Positions 8,130-16,945 of a stretch of DNA of 64,000 bases are shown here, piece after piece. The notes under the pieces were generated by a model. The model was not told the DNA's origin, ran no database searches, and saw only the letters and a list, made by a program, of their open reading frames with translations. The DNA lies in NCBI RefSeq assembly GCF_023515995.1, contig NZ_CP097320.1, forward strand, positions 4,526,001 through 4,590,000, in the 5' to 3' direction. Source of the stretch: Candidatus Mycobacterium methanotrophicum. GTDB lineage: Bacteria; Actinomycetota; Actinomycetes; Mycobacteriales; Mycobacteriaceae. A program made the translations under genes and the position numbers. How positions within the stretch are numbered: the stretch's first letter is position 1; the number at the start of each line of letters is the position of its first letter.

Positions 8130-8782
8130 GAGCGGCGGCCGGACCGACCGATTTCGGTTCTCACCCCGAGCGGCGACTCGTTGCGGACCGACTCGTCGCG
8201 GATCAGACCCCGCAGCAGTGCGGTGCTGAACTCGGCGGCGATCTCCTGGGCGCTGCGGCGTCCGCTCGGTCGCAGCCAGCGGTAGGCGCCGAGCGTCATC
8301 CCGATGTAGCCGAGCGCCAGGACGTGGGAGTCGCACGCATAGAACTCACCGCTGGCGATACCGCGGTCGATCAGTCCGTGCACGTGCTCGTAGACCTGGG
8401 TTTCCTTCTCCCGGATCGCGGCGACCTGCTCCTCGGTGAACCATTCGGTGATGTAGGGCTGCTCCTGGAAGTACACCGCCGCGCCCTCGGGGTTAGCGGC
8501 GATTTGGTTGAGCAGCCGCGCGGTGTACTGGTAGAGCGCCTCACGTGCCGACATCGACGGGTCGTCGTGCACCGCGGCCAAGGTGCGCTGCGCGGCCTGC
8601 TGATAGATGTCGTAAAGGATCAGCGACTTGCTGGCGTAATAGTGGTAGACCGTGGCCTTGTTCAGACCGACCACGTCGGCGACGTCGTCCATCCGGGTGC
8701 CGTGGTAGCCGCGAGCGGCGAACAGCTTGGTGGCAACAGTCAGCAACTCCTCGCGACGGGAGAGGCCGTTCTCGGATGGCAT
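8123..8782 (-). CDS. TetR-family regulator (Rv0158 orthologue)
   Basis: A 219-residue TetR protein. The helix-turn-helix lies at about residues 10-55 (RREELLTVATKLFAARGYHG, then GLNKATVYHYYASKS). The ligand domain contains YFQEQPYITEWFTEEQVAAI and the tail GLIRDESVRNESPLG, as in H37Rv Rv0158. The regulated genes are unknown; a small gene and the pnt operon lie beyond its 5' end. A CAACTAGTTG palindrome 42 bp upstream of the start may be its operator. Confidence 0.85.
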   Translation of the reverse strand: MPSENGLSRREELLTVATKLFAARGYHGTRMDDVADVVGLNKATVYHYYASKSLILYDIYQQAAQRTLAAVHDDPSMSAREALYQYTARLLNQIAANPEGAAVYFQEQPYITEWFTEEQVAAIREKETQVYEHVHGLIDRGIASGEFYACDSHVLALGYIGMTLGAYRWLRPSGRRSAQEIAAEFSTALLRGLIRDESVRNESPLGVRTEIGRSGRRSK

Positions 8783-8823
8783 GTGTACTCGCTATCGGCA
8801 GGCCGGGGGTGCCCGGTGTCAAT

Positions 8824-8833
8824 CAACTAGTTG
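8824..8833. promoter_or_regulatory. CAACTAGTTG palindrome, candidate TetR operator
   Basis: A perfect 10-bp palindrome between the TetR gene (start 8782, leftward) and the small rightward gene at 8928. Position fits an autoregulatory site, but ten bases is short for a TetR operator. Confidence 0.35.
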
Positions 8834-8927
8834 GATAGTCTATGCAGGACGGTTCGTTCACCGTTGCGCATTGCCCTGTCGGTCTAGACTTCTGCCAGAG
8901 TCAAGTCGCGAGTCGAGAGGTGGTCAC

Positions 8928-9059
8928 ATGAATTTTGATCCAAACCCGGACTACGACGCTTCCGACGAGATCGAGTTCTACTTCCGGTACTTCACCTGGG
9001 GCCTGCGGGGGGTCACCGACGGCAACGGCTATCCGCCGCCGGCATATCCGCCGGTCTAA
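8928..9059 (+). CDS. Small conserved mycobacterial protein, 43 aa
   Basis: Reads MNFDPNPDYDASDEIEFYFR then YFTWGLRGVTDGNGYPPPAY. GAGAGG lies 9 bp before the ATG (8928). It is acidic at the N-terminus and Pro/Tyr-rich at the C-terminus, with no signal or membrane segment. H37Rv has a small annotated gene (Rv0157A) at the same place, which supports it as a real gene, but its function is unknown. A strong hairpin follows 15 bp after the stop codon. Confidence 0.6.
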   Translation: MNFDPNPDYDASDEIEFYFRYFTWGLRGVTDGNGYPPPAYPPV

Positions 9060-9073
9060 CGCTAACCAGCGCC

Positions 9074-9127
9074 AGCAGACGCAGAATCGCACGATTCGGT
9101 CTACGAACGTGCGATTCTGCGTCTGCT
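9074..9127. repeat. 19-bp perfect inverted repeat; likely bidirectional terminator and dispersed element
   Basis: AGCAGACGCAGAATCGCAC (9074-9092) and its exact reverse complement (9109-9127) flank a 16-nt loop. It lies between the ends of two convergent genes (the 43-aa gene and pntB), as expected for a shared terminator, although there is no U tract. The same arm sequence recurs at 27329-27384, so it is a dispersed repeat. Confidence 0.75.
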
Positions 9128-9136
9128 CGGCGGGAC

Positions 9137-10561
9137 CTAGAGCGCTTTGAGTTCCTCGGTGATGGCGGTCACCGACTTTTTCGCGTCGCCAAACAGCATG
9201 GTGGTGCCCTCGCTGTAGAACAGCGGGTTGTCGATGCCGGCGAACCCGGAGTTCATCGACCGCTTGAGCACGATCACCGACCTGGCCTTGTCCACATTGA
9301 GGATCGGCATGCCGTAGATCGGGCTGGACGCTTCGTTGCGGGCGGCCGGGTTGGTGACGTCGTTGGCGCCGATGACGATCGCGACGTCGGTGCGGGCGAA
9401 CTCGTCGTTGATGTCGTCCATGTCTTTCATCGCGTCGTAGTCGACCTCGGCCTCGGCCAGCAGCACGTTCATGTGGCCCGGCATCCGCCCGGCGACCGGG
9501 TGAATCGCGTACTTGACCGGCACGCCCTTCTCCTCGAGAAGGTTGGCCATGCCCTTGACGGCGTGCTGCGCTTGCGCGACCGCCAAGCCGTAGCCCGGCA
9601 CGACGATCACTTGGTTGGCGTAGGCCATCTGAATCGCCGCATCAGCGGCCGAGGTGGACTTGACCGTCTTGTCGCCGTCCGCGCCGGCGGCCGGGGCGAG
9701 GCCGCCACCGCCGAAACCCCCCGCGACGATCGCCGGGATGGAGCGGTTCATCGCCGCGGCCATCAGGTTGGTCAGGATCGACCCGGAGGCGCCGACGATC
9801 ATCCCGGCGACGATCATCGCGGTGTTGTTCAGCGCCAAACCCGCCGCCGCGGCCGACACCCCGGTCATCGCGTTGAGCAGTGAGATCACCACCGGCATAT
9901 CCGCGCCGCCGATCGGCAGCACCAGCATCAGGCCCAGCGCGCCCGCGGCTGCGAGCAGACCGATCATCCACCCCAGCGGCGCCCCGCCGGTTCCGGGATG
10001 GGCGTGCAGGCCCACGACGACCGCGGCCGCCACGGCCACCGCGAGCAGCAGCAGGTTGATCAGCTGCTGCGCCTTGCCGAGGCCGATTGGCTTGCCGGAG
10101 ATGATCTCTTGCAGCTTGCCGAACGCGATGATCGACCCCCAGAACGAGATCGACCCGATGACGGCGGCGAACAACGAGGCCACCACGATGTGCACGGTCG
10201 GCGACTCGCCGTGCGCAAAGGCTGAAAAGCCGCGCGTGTCAATGAATTCCGAGAGCGCTATGAGCGCGACGGTGCCGCCGCCGACGCCGTTGAAGAACGC
10301 CACCAGCTGCGGCATCGCGGTCATCTTGGTGTAGCGGGCCGGCGGGACGCCGAGCACGACGCCCACCACCAGGCCGGCGACGATCAACAGCCATTGATCG
10401 GTGTGGCGGATCTTGATCAGCGTCGCCGTCACGGCGAGCGCCATTCCCGCGGCGGCGATCAAGTTGCCGCGCACCGCGGTCTTGGGCCCGGTCAAACCCA
10501 TCAGGCCGTAGATGAACAGCGCGAAGGAGACGATGTAGAGGCCGATCACCAGATAGTTCAC
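9137..10561 (-). CDS. pntB: NAD(P) transhydrogenase subunit beta PntB
   Basis: A 474-residue membrane protein with about nine hydrophobic helices in the first 290 residues (dII part), then a soluble NADP-binding dIII domain: QVIVVPGYGLAVAQAQHAVK, HPVAGRMPGHMNVLLAEAEV, VAIVIGANDVTNPAARNEAS and GMPILNVDKARSVIVLKRSM. It exchanges hydride between NADH and NADP coupled to proton movement and supplies NADPH. Its ATG overlaps the pntAb stop codon (ATGA), so the three pnt genes form one operon, pntAa-pntAb-pntB. Confidence 0.95.
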   Translation of the reverse strand: MNYLVIGLYIVSFALFIYGLMGLTGPKTAVRGNLIAAAGMALAVTATLIKIRHTDQWLLIVAGLVVGVVLGVPPARYTKMTAMPQLVAFFNGVGGGTVALIALSEFIDTRGFSAFAHGESPTVHIVVASLFAAVIGSISFWGSIIAFGKLQEIISGKPIGLGKAQQLINLLLLAVAVAAAVVVGLHAHPGTGGAPLGWMIGLLAAAGALGLMLVLPIGGADMPVVISLLNAMTGVSAAAAGLALNNTAMIVAGMIVGASGSILTNLMAAAMNRSIPAIVAGGFGGGGLAPAAGADGDKTVKSTSAADAAIQMAYANQVIVVPGYGLAVAQAQHAVKGMANLLEEKGVPVKYAIHPVAGRMPGHMNVLLAEAEVDYDAMKDMDDINDEFARTDVAIVIGANDVTNPAARNEASSPIYGMPILNVDKARSVIVLKRSMNSGFAGIDNPLFYSEGTTMLFGDAKKSVTAITEELKAL

Positions 10562-10881
10562 TTGGCAACCTCGTCAACCTTGGCTTGGACCTTCTTCTTG
10601 CCCTTGAACATGCCGAGCATCCGGTCGGTGACGATGAAGCCGCCGATGACGTTGAGCGTGCCGAACACCACCGCGACGAACAGAATGATCTGCGCCGCCA
10701 GCGACGGATGCTCAACCGCGCCGAACACCACCAGAGCACCGAGTACGACGATGCCGTGGATGGCGTTGGTGCCCGACATCAGCGGGGTGTGCAGCGTGTT
10801 GGGCACCTTGGAGATCACCGCGAACCCGACGAACCCGGACAGCACCAGGATCGCCGCGTTGGCGAGTAGTTCGTCGTACAT
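10558..10881 (-). CDS. pntAb: NAD(P) transhydrogenase subunit alpha part 2 PntAb
   Basis: A 107-residue small membrane subunit with three hydrophobic helices: NAAILVLSGFVGFAVISKVP, then TPLMSGTNAIHGIVVLGALV and IILFVAVVFGTLNVIGGFIV. It supplies the dII helices missing from PntAa; split alpha subunits are usual in Actinobacteria. Its start immediately follows the pntAa stop codon and its stop overlaps the pntB start. Confidence 0.95.
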   Translation of the reverse strand: MYDELLANAAILVLSGFVGFAVISKVPNTLHTPLMSGTNAIHGIVVLGALVVFGAVEHPSLAAQIILFVAVVFGTLNVIGGFIVTDRMLGMFKGKKKVQAKVDEVAK

Positions 10882-11979
10882 TTAGTCCTCCCCGACCGTC
10901 TGCCGAGTGACACATGATTCCGCGATGACATCGTCGTCGAAGTCGGGCGACAGCTTGCCGTCGGTGATCAACAGGTCCAGCAGGGCCGTGATGTTTTTGC
11001 TGAAGAGTTCGCTCGCATGCTCGGGCATGGTGGCGGGCAGGTTCAGCGGCGAGGCGATGGTGACGCCGTATTTGACCACCGTCTTCCCGGGTTCGGTGAG
11101 CTCGCAGTTGCCGCCGGTCTCCCCGGCCAGGTCCACCACCACGCTGCCGGGCTTCATGGCCTCGACCGCCGCCGAAGTTACCAGTCGCGGCGCCCGGCGA
11201 CCGGGCACCAGCGCGGTGGTGATCACCACGTCGAATCCACTGATCGCGTCTTCTAGCGCCTTCTGCTGCTGGGCGCGTTCGTCCTCGGTGAGTTCGCGGG
11301 CGTATCCGCCCTCACCGGCAGCCTCGATTCCGACGTCCAGCCACTGCGCCCCCACCGAACGCACCTGGTCAGCGACCTCGGGACGCACGTCGTAACCAGT
11401 GGTGCGCGCGCCGAGCCGTTTGGCCGTCGCCAGGGCCTGCAGACCCGCCACCCCGGCGCCCAGCACCAGCACGGTGGCCGGTTTTACCGTGCCCGCCGCG
11501 GTGGTCAGCATCGGGAAAAACCGCGTCAACTCCGACGCCGCCAGCAGCACGGCCTTATAGCCGGTGACATTGGCCTGCGACGACAGCGCGTCCATCGCCT
11601 GCGCGCGGGAGATCCTGGGGATGGCTTCGAGCGCGAAGGCCTGCACGCCGGCCTGCTTCAGCGCGCCGATCGAGTTGTTGGCCTCGCGGGGCGCCAGGAA
11701 TCCGATCAGCGTCTGGCCACGGCGCAGCCGGGCAATCTCGTCGGCGGTCGGCGGTGCGACCTTGACGACGATGTCAGCCGCCCAGGCATCACCGATCGTG
11801 GCGCCGGCCTCGGCGTAGAGGTCGTCGGGCAGCAGCGCCCGTTGGCCGGCGCCGAATTCGACGACGACCGCGACCCCGCTTTTCACCAGCGGCCCGAGCG
11901 CCTTGGGGACCAGCGCGACCCGTCGCTCGTCGGCCCCGGACTCGGCGACCACCCCCACCGTCGTCTGCGAATCTGTCAT
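10882..11979 (-). CDS. pntAa: NAD(P) transhydrogenase subunit alpha part 1 PntAa
   Basis: A 365-residue soluble NAD(H)-binding dI subunit of the alanine-dehydrogenase/PntA family. Motifs: GVVAESGADERRVALVPKAL at the N-terminus, ISRAQAMDALSSQANVTGYK, the Rossmann motif VLVLGAGVAGLQALATAKRL and VVVDLAGETGGNCELTEPG. The frame is open well upstream, but homology begins at MTDSQTTVGVVAESG, so I use the ATG at 11979. Three 10-bp repeats lie just upstream of this start and may form a regulatory site. Confidence 0.95.
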   Translation of the reverse strand: MTDSQTTVGVVAESGADERRVALVPKALGPLVKSGVAVVVEFGAGQRALLPDDLYAEAGATIGDAWAADIVVKVAPPTADEIARLRRGQTLIGFLAPREANNSIGALKQAGVQAFALEAIPRISRAQAMDALSSQANVTGYKAVLLAASELTRFFPMLTTAAGTVKPATVLVLGAGVAGLQALATAKRLGARTTGYDVRPEVADQVRSVGAQWLDVGIEAAGEGGYARELTEDERAQQQKALEDAISGFDVVITTALVPGRRAPRLVTSAAVEAMKPGSVVVDLAGETGGNCELTEPGKTVVKYGVTIASPLNLPATMPEHASELFSKNITALLDLLITDGKLSPDFDDDVIAESCVTRQTVGED

Positions 11980-11990
11980 GGCGCGTGCAT

Positions 11991-12020
11991 CTACTTTCCC
12001 GTACTTTCCCGTACTGTCCC
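11991..12020. repeat. Three tandem 10-bp repeats upstream of pntAa
   Basis: CTACTTTCCC, GTACTTTCCC and GTACTGTCCC follow one another without a gap, ending 11 bp before the pntAa start (reading leftward, GGGAAAGTAC units). A 10-bp period equals one helical turn, which suits cooperative protein binding. No known regulator is assigned. Confidence 0.6.
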
Positions 12021-12203
12021 GTGCTTCCTGCCGCCAAACATTCCCGCACATGCCGCCGGCCCGGCCGCACACCTCAGCTACCTTAACGTGAGCCAGATTT
12101 GACTTCGGCGGCCGAATCCTTCTCGGGTGATACTTCGCCACCCGAAGCGAAATGAACAGCGGTCGCGGTGTTGTGGCACCACAAAATGGCGTTGTCACCC
12201 CAG

Positions 12204-12517
12204 CTACCAGAGCGGGATGTCGAGGCCGTGCTCGCAGGCTGGCCGGCGGCCGAAGTAGCGGCGCTCGGATTCGTCGATCGGCACGTCGTTGATGCTGGCT
12301 TCGCGGCGCGCCATCAACCCCGACGGGGCGAACTCCCACAGCTCGTTGCCGTAGCTTCGGTACCACTGGCCGCTGCCATCGCGGCACTCGTATTGGAAGC
12401 GCACCGCGATGCGGTCTTCGTGGAAGTCCCACAGGCTCTTGCGCAGCGAATAGTCGAGTTCGCGTTGCCACTTGCGCGTCAGGTGAAGGGCGGGAAAGGC
12501 GGCAGGGATTCGGTCAT
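12204..12517 (-). pseudogene. DUF1348 (SnoaL-like) protein with an internal deletion and frameshift
   Basis: The start MTESLPPFPPFT and the C-terminal half (LTRKWQRELDYSLRKSLWDF, then YGNELWEFAPSGLMARREAS) both match nuclear-transport-factor-2-like DUF1348 proteins, but they lie in different frames and about 45 residues between them are missing. The junction is near 12480. Translation from the start codon would stop after 12 residues. It is divergent from fadE2. Confidence 0.75.
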
Positions 12518-12644
12518 AGAACCATGGTGCGCAGCCGCGGTCCCGACCGCGGACCGAAACGACGCGCACCCGGCGCGGCGTGTCGTGTGGATGGTTGTCG
12601 CGGGTTTCAAATGTGTTACCTGGCGGTGTCCTATCGTGACGGGC

Positions 12645-13868
12645 ATGAACTTCGCGATGTCCGCCAAAGCCAACGACTACCACAAACGGCTGTCCGAGTT
12701 CATCACCGAGCACGTCTTTGCGGCCGAGGCCGAATACCACCGCTACCGACACCAGGCCGGCCCGAATGATCACACCGTTCCCCCGATCATCGAGGAACTG
12801 AAGACAAAGGCCAAAGCCGCCGGCCTATGGAACCTGTTCCTGCCGGCCGAGTCGGGCTTGACCAACCTCGACTACGCCCCGCTGGCCGAGCTGACCGGGT
12901 GGAGTCTGGGGATCGCGCCCGAGGCGATCAACTGTGCGGCACCCGACACCGGCAACATGGAGACGCTGCACCTGTTCGCCACCGAGGAACAGCGCAAGCA
13001 GTGGCTCGAGCCGCTGCTGAACGGCGAAATCCGCAGCGGGTTTTCGATGACCGAGCCCGCAGTCGCCAGTAGCGATGCCCGCAACATCGAAACCTCGATC
13101 GTGCGCGACGGCACCGATTACGTGATCAACGGCCGCAAATGGTGGACGTCGGGCGCAGCCGATCCGCGTTGCAAAATCCTGATCGTGATGGGCCGCACCG
13201 ATCCTGAGGCGGCAAGCCACCAGCAGCAGTCGATGGTTCTGGTGCCGATGGATACCCCGGGCGTGACGGTGGTCCGTTCGACGTCGGTTTTCGGTTACCG
13301 CGACCAGCCCGGACACTGCGAGATCATCTACGACAACGTCCGGGTTCCGGTCACCAATCTGCTCGGCGAGGAAGGCGGCGGGTTCGCGATCGCCCAGGCG
13401 CGGCTGGGGCCGGGCCGCATTCACCACTGCATGCGAGCACTGGGCGGAGCCGAACGCGCGCTGGCGCTAATGGTGCACCGGGCCAACACCCGGATTGCAT
13501 TTGGCCGGCCGCTCGCCGACCAAGGTATGGTTCAGCAGGCAATTGCCAAGTCCCGCAACGAGATAGATCAAGCCAGGCTCCTGTGCCATAAGGCGGCCTG
13601 GACCATCGACCAGCATGGCAACAGGGCTGCGCATCTGCTGGTGTCACAGATCAAGGCGGTGGCACCGCAGGTGGCGTGCGACGTCATCGATCGCGCCATC
13701 CAGGTGCACGGCGCGGCCGGCGTCAGCGAAGACACGGCGCTGGCCCGCCTTTACGCCTGGCACCGCGCGATGCGCATCTTCGACGGGCCGGACGAGGTGC
13801 ATATGCGATCCATCGCTCGCGCCGAGATCGGCCGGGAGCAAAGCGCTTTCGCTGCGGCGGTCACCTAA
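12645..13868 (+). CDS. fadE2: Acyl-CoA dehydrogenase FadE2 (Rv0154c orthologue)
   Basis: A 407-residue acyl-CoA dehydrogenase. Characteristic blocks are GFSMTEPAVASSDARNIETS (FAD contact), INGRKWWTSGAADPRCKILI, LGPGRIHHCMRALGGAERAL and VHGAAGVSEDTALARLYAWH; the position usual for the catalytic Glu is replaced by the ACAD10/11-like arrangement. Such enzymes introduce the alpha-beta double bond in fatty-acid or sterol side-chain breakdown. The long upstream open frame is not coding; homology starts at MNFAMSAKAND (ATG 12645 or 12657). It is followed one base later by ptbB. Confidence 0.9.
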   Translation: MNFAMSAKANDYHKRLSEFITEHVFAAEAEYHRYRHQAGPNDHTVPPIIEELKTKAKAAGLWNLFLPAESGLTNLDYAPLAELTGWSLGIAPEAINCAAPDTGNMETLHLFATEEQRKQWLEPLLNGEIRSGFSMTEPAVASSDARNIETSIVRDGTDYVINGRKWWTSGAADPRCKILIVMGRTDPEAASHQQQSMVLVPMDTPGVTVVRSTSVFGYRDQPGHCEIIYDNVRVPVTNLLGEEGGGFAIAQARLGPGRIHHCMRALGGAERALALMVHRANTRIAFGRPLADQGMVQQAIAKSRNEIDQARLLCHKAAWTIDQHGNRAAHLLVSQIKAVAPQVACDVIDRAIQVHGAAGVSEDTALARLYAWHRAMRIFDGPDEVHMRSIARAEIGREQSAFAAAVT

Positions 13869-13869
13869 T

Positions 13870-14700
13870 ATGGCCTTTAGCGTGCGGGATCTGCAGGGGG
13901 CCTGGAACTTTCGCGACGTTGCGGACAGCACCGGCGTCCTGCGACCGGGACGGCTGTTTCGTTCCGGCGAGCTGAGCGATCTCGGCGACGACGGCCGCGA
14001 TGAATTGAGCCGATTAGGCATAACCGATGTCGCCGATCTGCGTTCACGCCGTGAGGTAGAACGCCACGGGCCGGGCCGGGTGCCGGACGGCGTGCAGATT
14101 CATCTGCTGCCCATCCCGGACCTCGGGCCTGACGAGCTCACTCCGGACGGCTCGGACGATCAGGCGCCCCACGAGCATGCGTTTCGGCGGCTGCTGGAAG
14201 ATAGGGCCGACGGCGAAGCGGTCAGCGTTGCGTCCACCCGCTACATGATCGACGAGTACAGCCGGTTTCCCACCTACAACGGCGCCCAGCAGGCACTGCA
14301 TCGCGTGGTCAGCTTGCTGGCCGACGGACGCACCGTGCTCACCCACTGTTTTGCCGGCAAGGACCGCACCGGCTTCATGGTGGGGCTGGTGTTAGAGGCC
14401 GCGGGCGTCGAGCGCGACGCGATCATGGCGGACTTTCTGGGCAGCAACCGGGCGGTCCCCCGGCTGCGGGAGGTGATCCTGGATGCGGTCCGGCACCGGA
14501 CGGACGTCGAAATGACGCCGGAGTTGATGGCGTTCACCGAGGCGCGGCTGTCCGACGAGGTCCTCGGTGTCCGCGAAGAATACTTGGACACCGCACGGCG
14601 CACCATCGACGACAAGTTCGGCTCGCTGGACGGTTACTTCCGTAGCGCCGGCATCACCGCGTCCGACGTGACCCGGCTGCGCGACGCGCTTTTGGGGTAG
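13870..14700 (+). CDS. ptbB: Tyrosine/lipid phosphatase PtbB (PtpB, Rv0153c orthologue)
   Basis: A 276-residue phosphatase. The active-site P-loop is HCFAGKDRTGFMVGLVLEAA, with Cys, Lys, Asp and Arg all present; the N-terminus AWNFRDVADSTGVLRPGRLF is the usual substrate-side strand. In M. tuberculosis the orthologue is a secreted triple-specificity phosphatase acting on host phosphoproteins and phosphoinositides. The start lies two bases after the fadE2 stop, so the two are co-transcribed. Confidence 0.93.
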   Translation: MAFSVRDLQGAWNFRDVADSTGVLRPGRLFRSGELSDLGDDGRDELSRLGITDVADLRSRREVERHGPGRVPDGVQIHLLPIPDLGPDELTPDGSDDQAPHEHAFRRLLEDRADGEAVSVASTRYMIDEYSRFPTYNGAQQALHRVVSLLADGRTVLTHCFAGKDRTGFMVGLVLEAAGVERDAIMADFLGSNRAVPRLREVILDAVRHRTDVEMTPELMAFTEARLSDEVLGVREEYLDTARRTIDDKFGSLDGYFRSAGITASDVTRLRDALLG

Positions 14701-14802
14701 TCAGCGCGACTCCCAATTCCGGACGCAACCTCGACAGCCGAGGTTACTATGCTCTCGTCTAATTAAGTTTTTCTCAGTCGGCTTGCGGACGGGACTCAGG
14801 AT

Positions 14803-15309
14803 ATGACTCGCGCTGCCCGTGTCCGCGTCGTCACGAGTGTCGTCATGAGTGTGGTCGCCGGCTTCCTCGCCGTCCCCTTCGCGTCGCCCCCGCAAACCAG
14901 CGTCCAAACACGTCCGGTCCGGTTGATGGACGACATCGCCTACATCATCGGCGGCAGCCGAACGCCGATCCCCTCACCCAGCGACGGGGCGACCAACTTC
15001 GACCTCTACGTCGAGAACCTCTTCCCGAATTTCACCCCGGAACCCCTCTACACGCCCGAAGGGAATTACGCGCTCTAGACCGGCGTCAACAGCTTGCCCC
15101 TCGACACGTCGGAAGCTCAGGGCGTCACGATTCTCAACAACACGGTCTTGTCGCAAGTCGACGCTGGAAATGATTTGGTGATCAAGGCGCCGTCCTCGAC
15201 CAGCTCGAGACGATCGTCGGCGATCTGGCCGGCCTCTGAGCCCGTGTCGCATGAGGGAGTCGCCAGCGGGGACTTAATTTTACTGAACAAAACCCTGTGG
15301 ATTTCTTAG
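14803..15309 (+). pseudogene. PE-PPE-domain protein remnant, tandem copy of the next gene
   Basis: An intact signal-like start (MTRAARVRVVTSVVMSVVAG) leads into IIGGSRTPIPSPSDGATNFD and NFTPEPLYTPEGNYAL, which match the first quarter of the PE-PPE domain of the gene at 15409. An in-frame TAG at 15076 interrupts it; TGVNSLPLDTSEAQGVTILN continues in frame, then shifted and deleted pieces follow. The catalytic GYSQS segment is gone. H37Rv likewise has tandem paralogues (PE1/PE2) here. Confidence 0.8.
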
Positions 15310-15408
15310 ACAACCGCGGTCGAGAGGAGTAAAACATACGTTAAATACCTGCGCCGTTAGGGTAGCCACCTGTCCCCACGTGTCCGCCAACTTTCTGGGA
15401 GGTCGCAA

Positions 15409-16944
15409 ATGTCAGACCGCAAGCTTCGTTGGCTGGGTTTAGGGCTGGCGGCAACGGCCGGCGCCGGCGTCTTAGGACTGACCGCGACGACGAGTTCGGC
15501 GCCCGCCCACGCGGACGGCGAAGACATCGGGCTGGTGATCGGCGGCAGCGGCACGCCTATCCCAGGCGCGGACTACGTGGCGGCCGCTGACGGGCTGTAC
15601 CTCGACAACCCGGTGACGAAGCTCTACCCCGACTTGACGTTCTACCAGGCGACGCCAACCAACCCATTTGGCGAAGGCCTGTACACGCCCGAGGGCTTGT
15701 ATCCGCTCACCGGTGTACACACCTTGGAGTTCAACTACCCCCCCGCCGCCGACGGCTTCCCGTCGGAGAGCACTTCGGTGGGCCAGGGCGACACGATCCT
15801 GGCGAACACGGTCGCGGCCGACACCTCAGCTGGGGACACCTCGACGGTGTTCGGCTACTCGCAGAGCTCCACGATCGCCAGCTACGCCATGCAGCAGCTG
15901 GACCCCAACGGCACGCCCCAACCGGACTCCGGTCTGCAGTTCCTGCTGGTCGGCGACCCGAGCGCGCCCAACGGCGGGCTGCTCGAGCGCTTCGCCGGTT
16001 TCGAGACCACGTCGGGTCAGACAGTCTCGGACCCACTGAACCTCCCAAGCCTGGGGGTGTCGTTCGACAGCGCCACCCCGGCCGACGACTACGTCACCAA
16101 TATCTACACGCTGGAGTACGACGGCTTCGCGGACTTCCCGCGCTATCCGATCGACTTCCTGTCCGACCTGAACGCCTTCCTGGGTATCGAGACGATCCAC
16201 GGCACCTACCTGAACGGGGGCGTCGACGGCAGCGGCCCGACCGCGGCGGAGATCGCTAGCGCGACGCTGCTGCCGGGGTCGGCGGCCGACGGCGCCACCG
16301 ACAGCCTCACCAACTACTACATGATCGACGAGACGGCGCCGCTGGTATCGCTGCTGCCCAAGCAGCTGCAAGAATTGCTGGGACCCGATCTGACGTATTT
16401 GATCAACTTGGGCTACGGCGACGGCTCCCTCGGTTACTCCGTGACGGCTGATTCGCCGGCGAACGTGGACACCCCGTTCGGGCTGTTTCCCGACGTCAGC
16501 CTGTCGTCGATGCTCAGCACGCTGACCACCGACACCGAGCAAGGCTTCCAGGATCTGATGAGCGGCACAGACCCCTTCTCGGCGGCGGATCCGGCGACCT
16601 CGTCGGCGGCGAGCTTCACCGACCTGATGTCAGCGTTGTCGGCGGACGCCGCAAATCCCGCGGCGACGCTCACCGACTTCGTCAACGCGCTCTCCACAGC
16701 AGCCTCGGCAGCCTACTCGACGTTGCTGCCGACAGCGGACATCATCAACGCTCTGGTGACCAGCATCCCGGCCTACGACGCCTCGCTGATCTCGGACAAC
16801 CTTTCCTCCGGTAACCTCCTCGACGCTTTCGGCTTGCCGATCGCGGCGAACGCCGCGCTGGACACGCTCGCTGCCGGCTTCGAGTACTCCGTCCTCGAAT
16901 CTGCGGCCACCCAGATCACCGACGCCTTCTCGGGTCTGTTCTAA
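15409..16944 (+). CDS. Secreted PE-PPE-domain (alpha/beta-hydrolase) protein
   Basis: A 511-residue exported protein. Residues 1-37 form a Sec-type signal peptide ending near APAHADG. The PE-PPE domain starts at IGLVIGGSGTPIPGADYVAA and has the serine-hydrolase nucleophile in TVFGYSQSSTIASYAMQQLD; LVGDPSAPNGGLLERFAG follows. The last 150 residues are Ser/Ala/Asp-rich. PE-PPE domains act as lipid esterases in the cell envelope. Unlike H37Rv PE1/PE2 there is no N-terminal PE domain; an ordinary signal peptide replaces it. GGGAGG lies 9 bp before the ATG. A hairpin follows the stop codon. Confidence 0.85.
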   Translation: MSDRKLRWLGLGLAATAGAGVLGLTATTSSAPAHADGEDIGLVIGGSGTPIPGADYVAAADGLYLDNPVTKLYPDLTFYQATPTNPFGEGLYTPEGLYPLTGVHTLEFNYPPAADGFPSESTSVGQGDTILANTVAADTSAGDTSTVFGYSQSSTIASYAMQQLDPNGTPQPDSGLQFLLVGDPSAPNGGLLERFAGFETTSGQTVSDPLNLPSLGVSFDSATPADDYVTNIYTLEYDGFADFPRYPIDFLSDLNAFLGIETIHGTYLNGGVDGSGPTAAEIASATLLPGSAADGATDSLTNYYMIDETAPLVSLLPKQLQELLGPDLTYLINLGYGDGSLGYSVTADSPANVDTPFGLFPDVSLSSMLSTLTTDTEQGFQDLMSGTDPFSAADPATSSAASFTDLMSALSADAANPAATLTDFVNALSTAASAAYSTLLPTADIINALVTSIPAYDASLISDNLSSGNLLDAFGLPIAANAALDTLAAGFEYSVLESAATQITDAFSGLF

Positions 16945-16945
16945 A

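Noticed and set aside
7341..8285. A single 314-codon gene on the plus strand
   Set aside because: The first 80 codons have nothing protein-like, and the end runs into the antisense of the TetR gene; only the middle (7590-8129) looks like former coding sequence.
10394..10885. Plus-strand frame across the pntB/pntAb junction
   Set aside because: Antisense to two clear transhydrogenase genes; composition typical of a shadow frame.
11991..12020. CRISPR-like repeats
   Set aside because: The 10-bp units are contiguous with no spacers; it is a short tandem repeat in a promoter.
12168..12644. N-terminal extension of fadE2 in the same frame
   Set aside because: It lies antisense to the DUF1348 remnant and has no acyl-CoA dehydrogenase homology; the gene starts at 12645.
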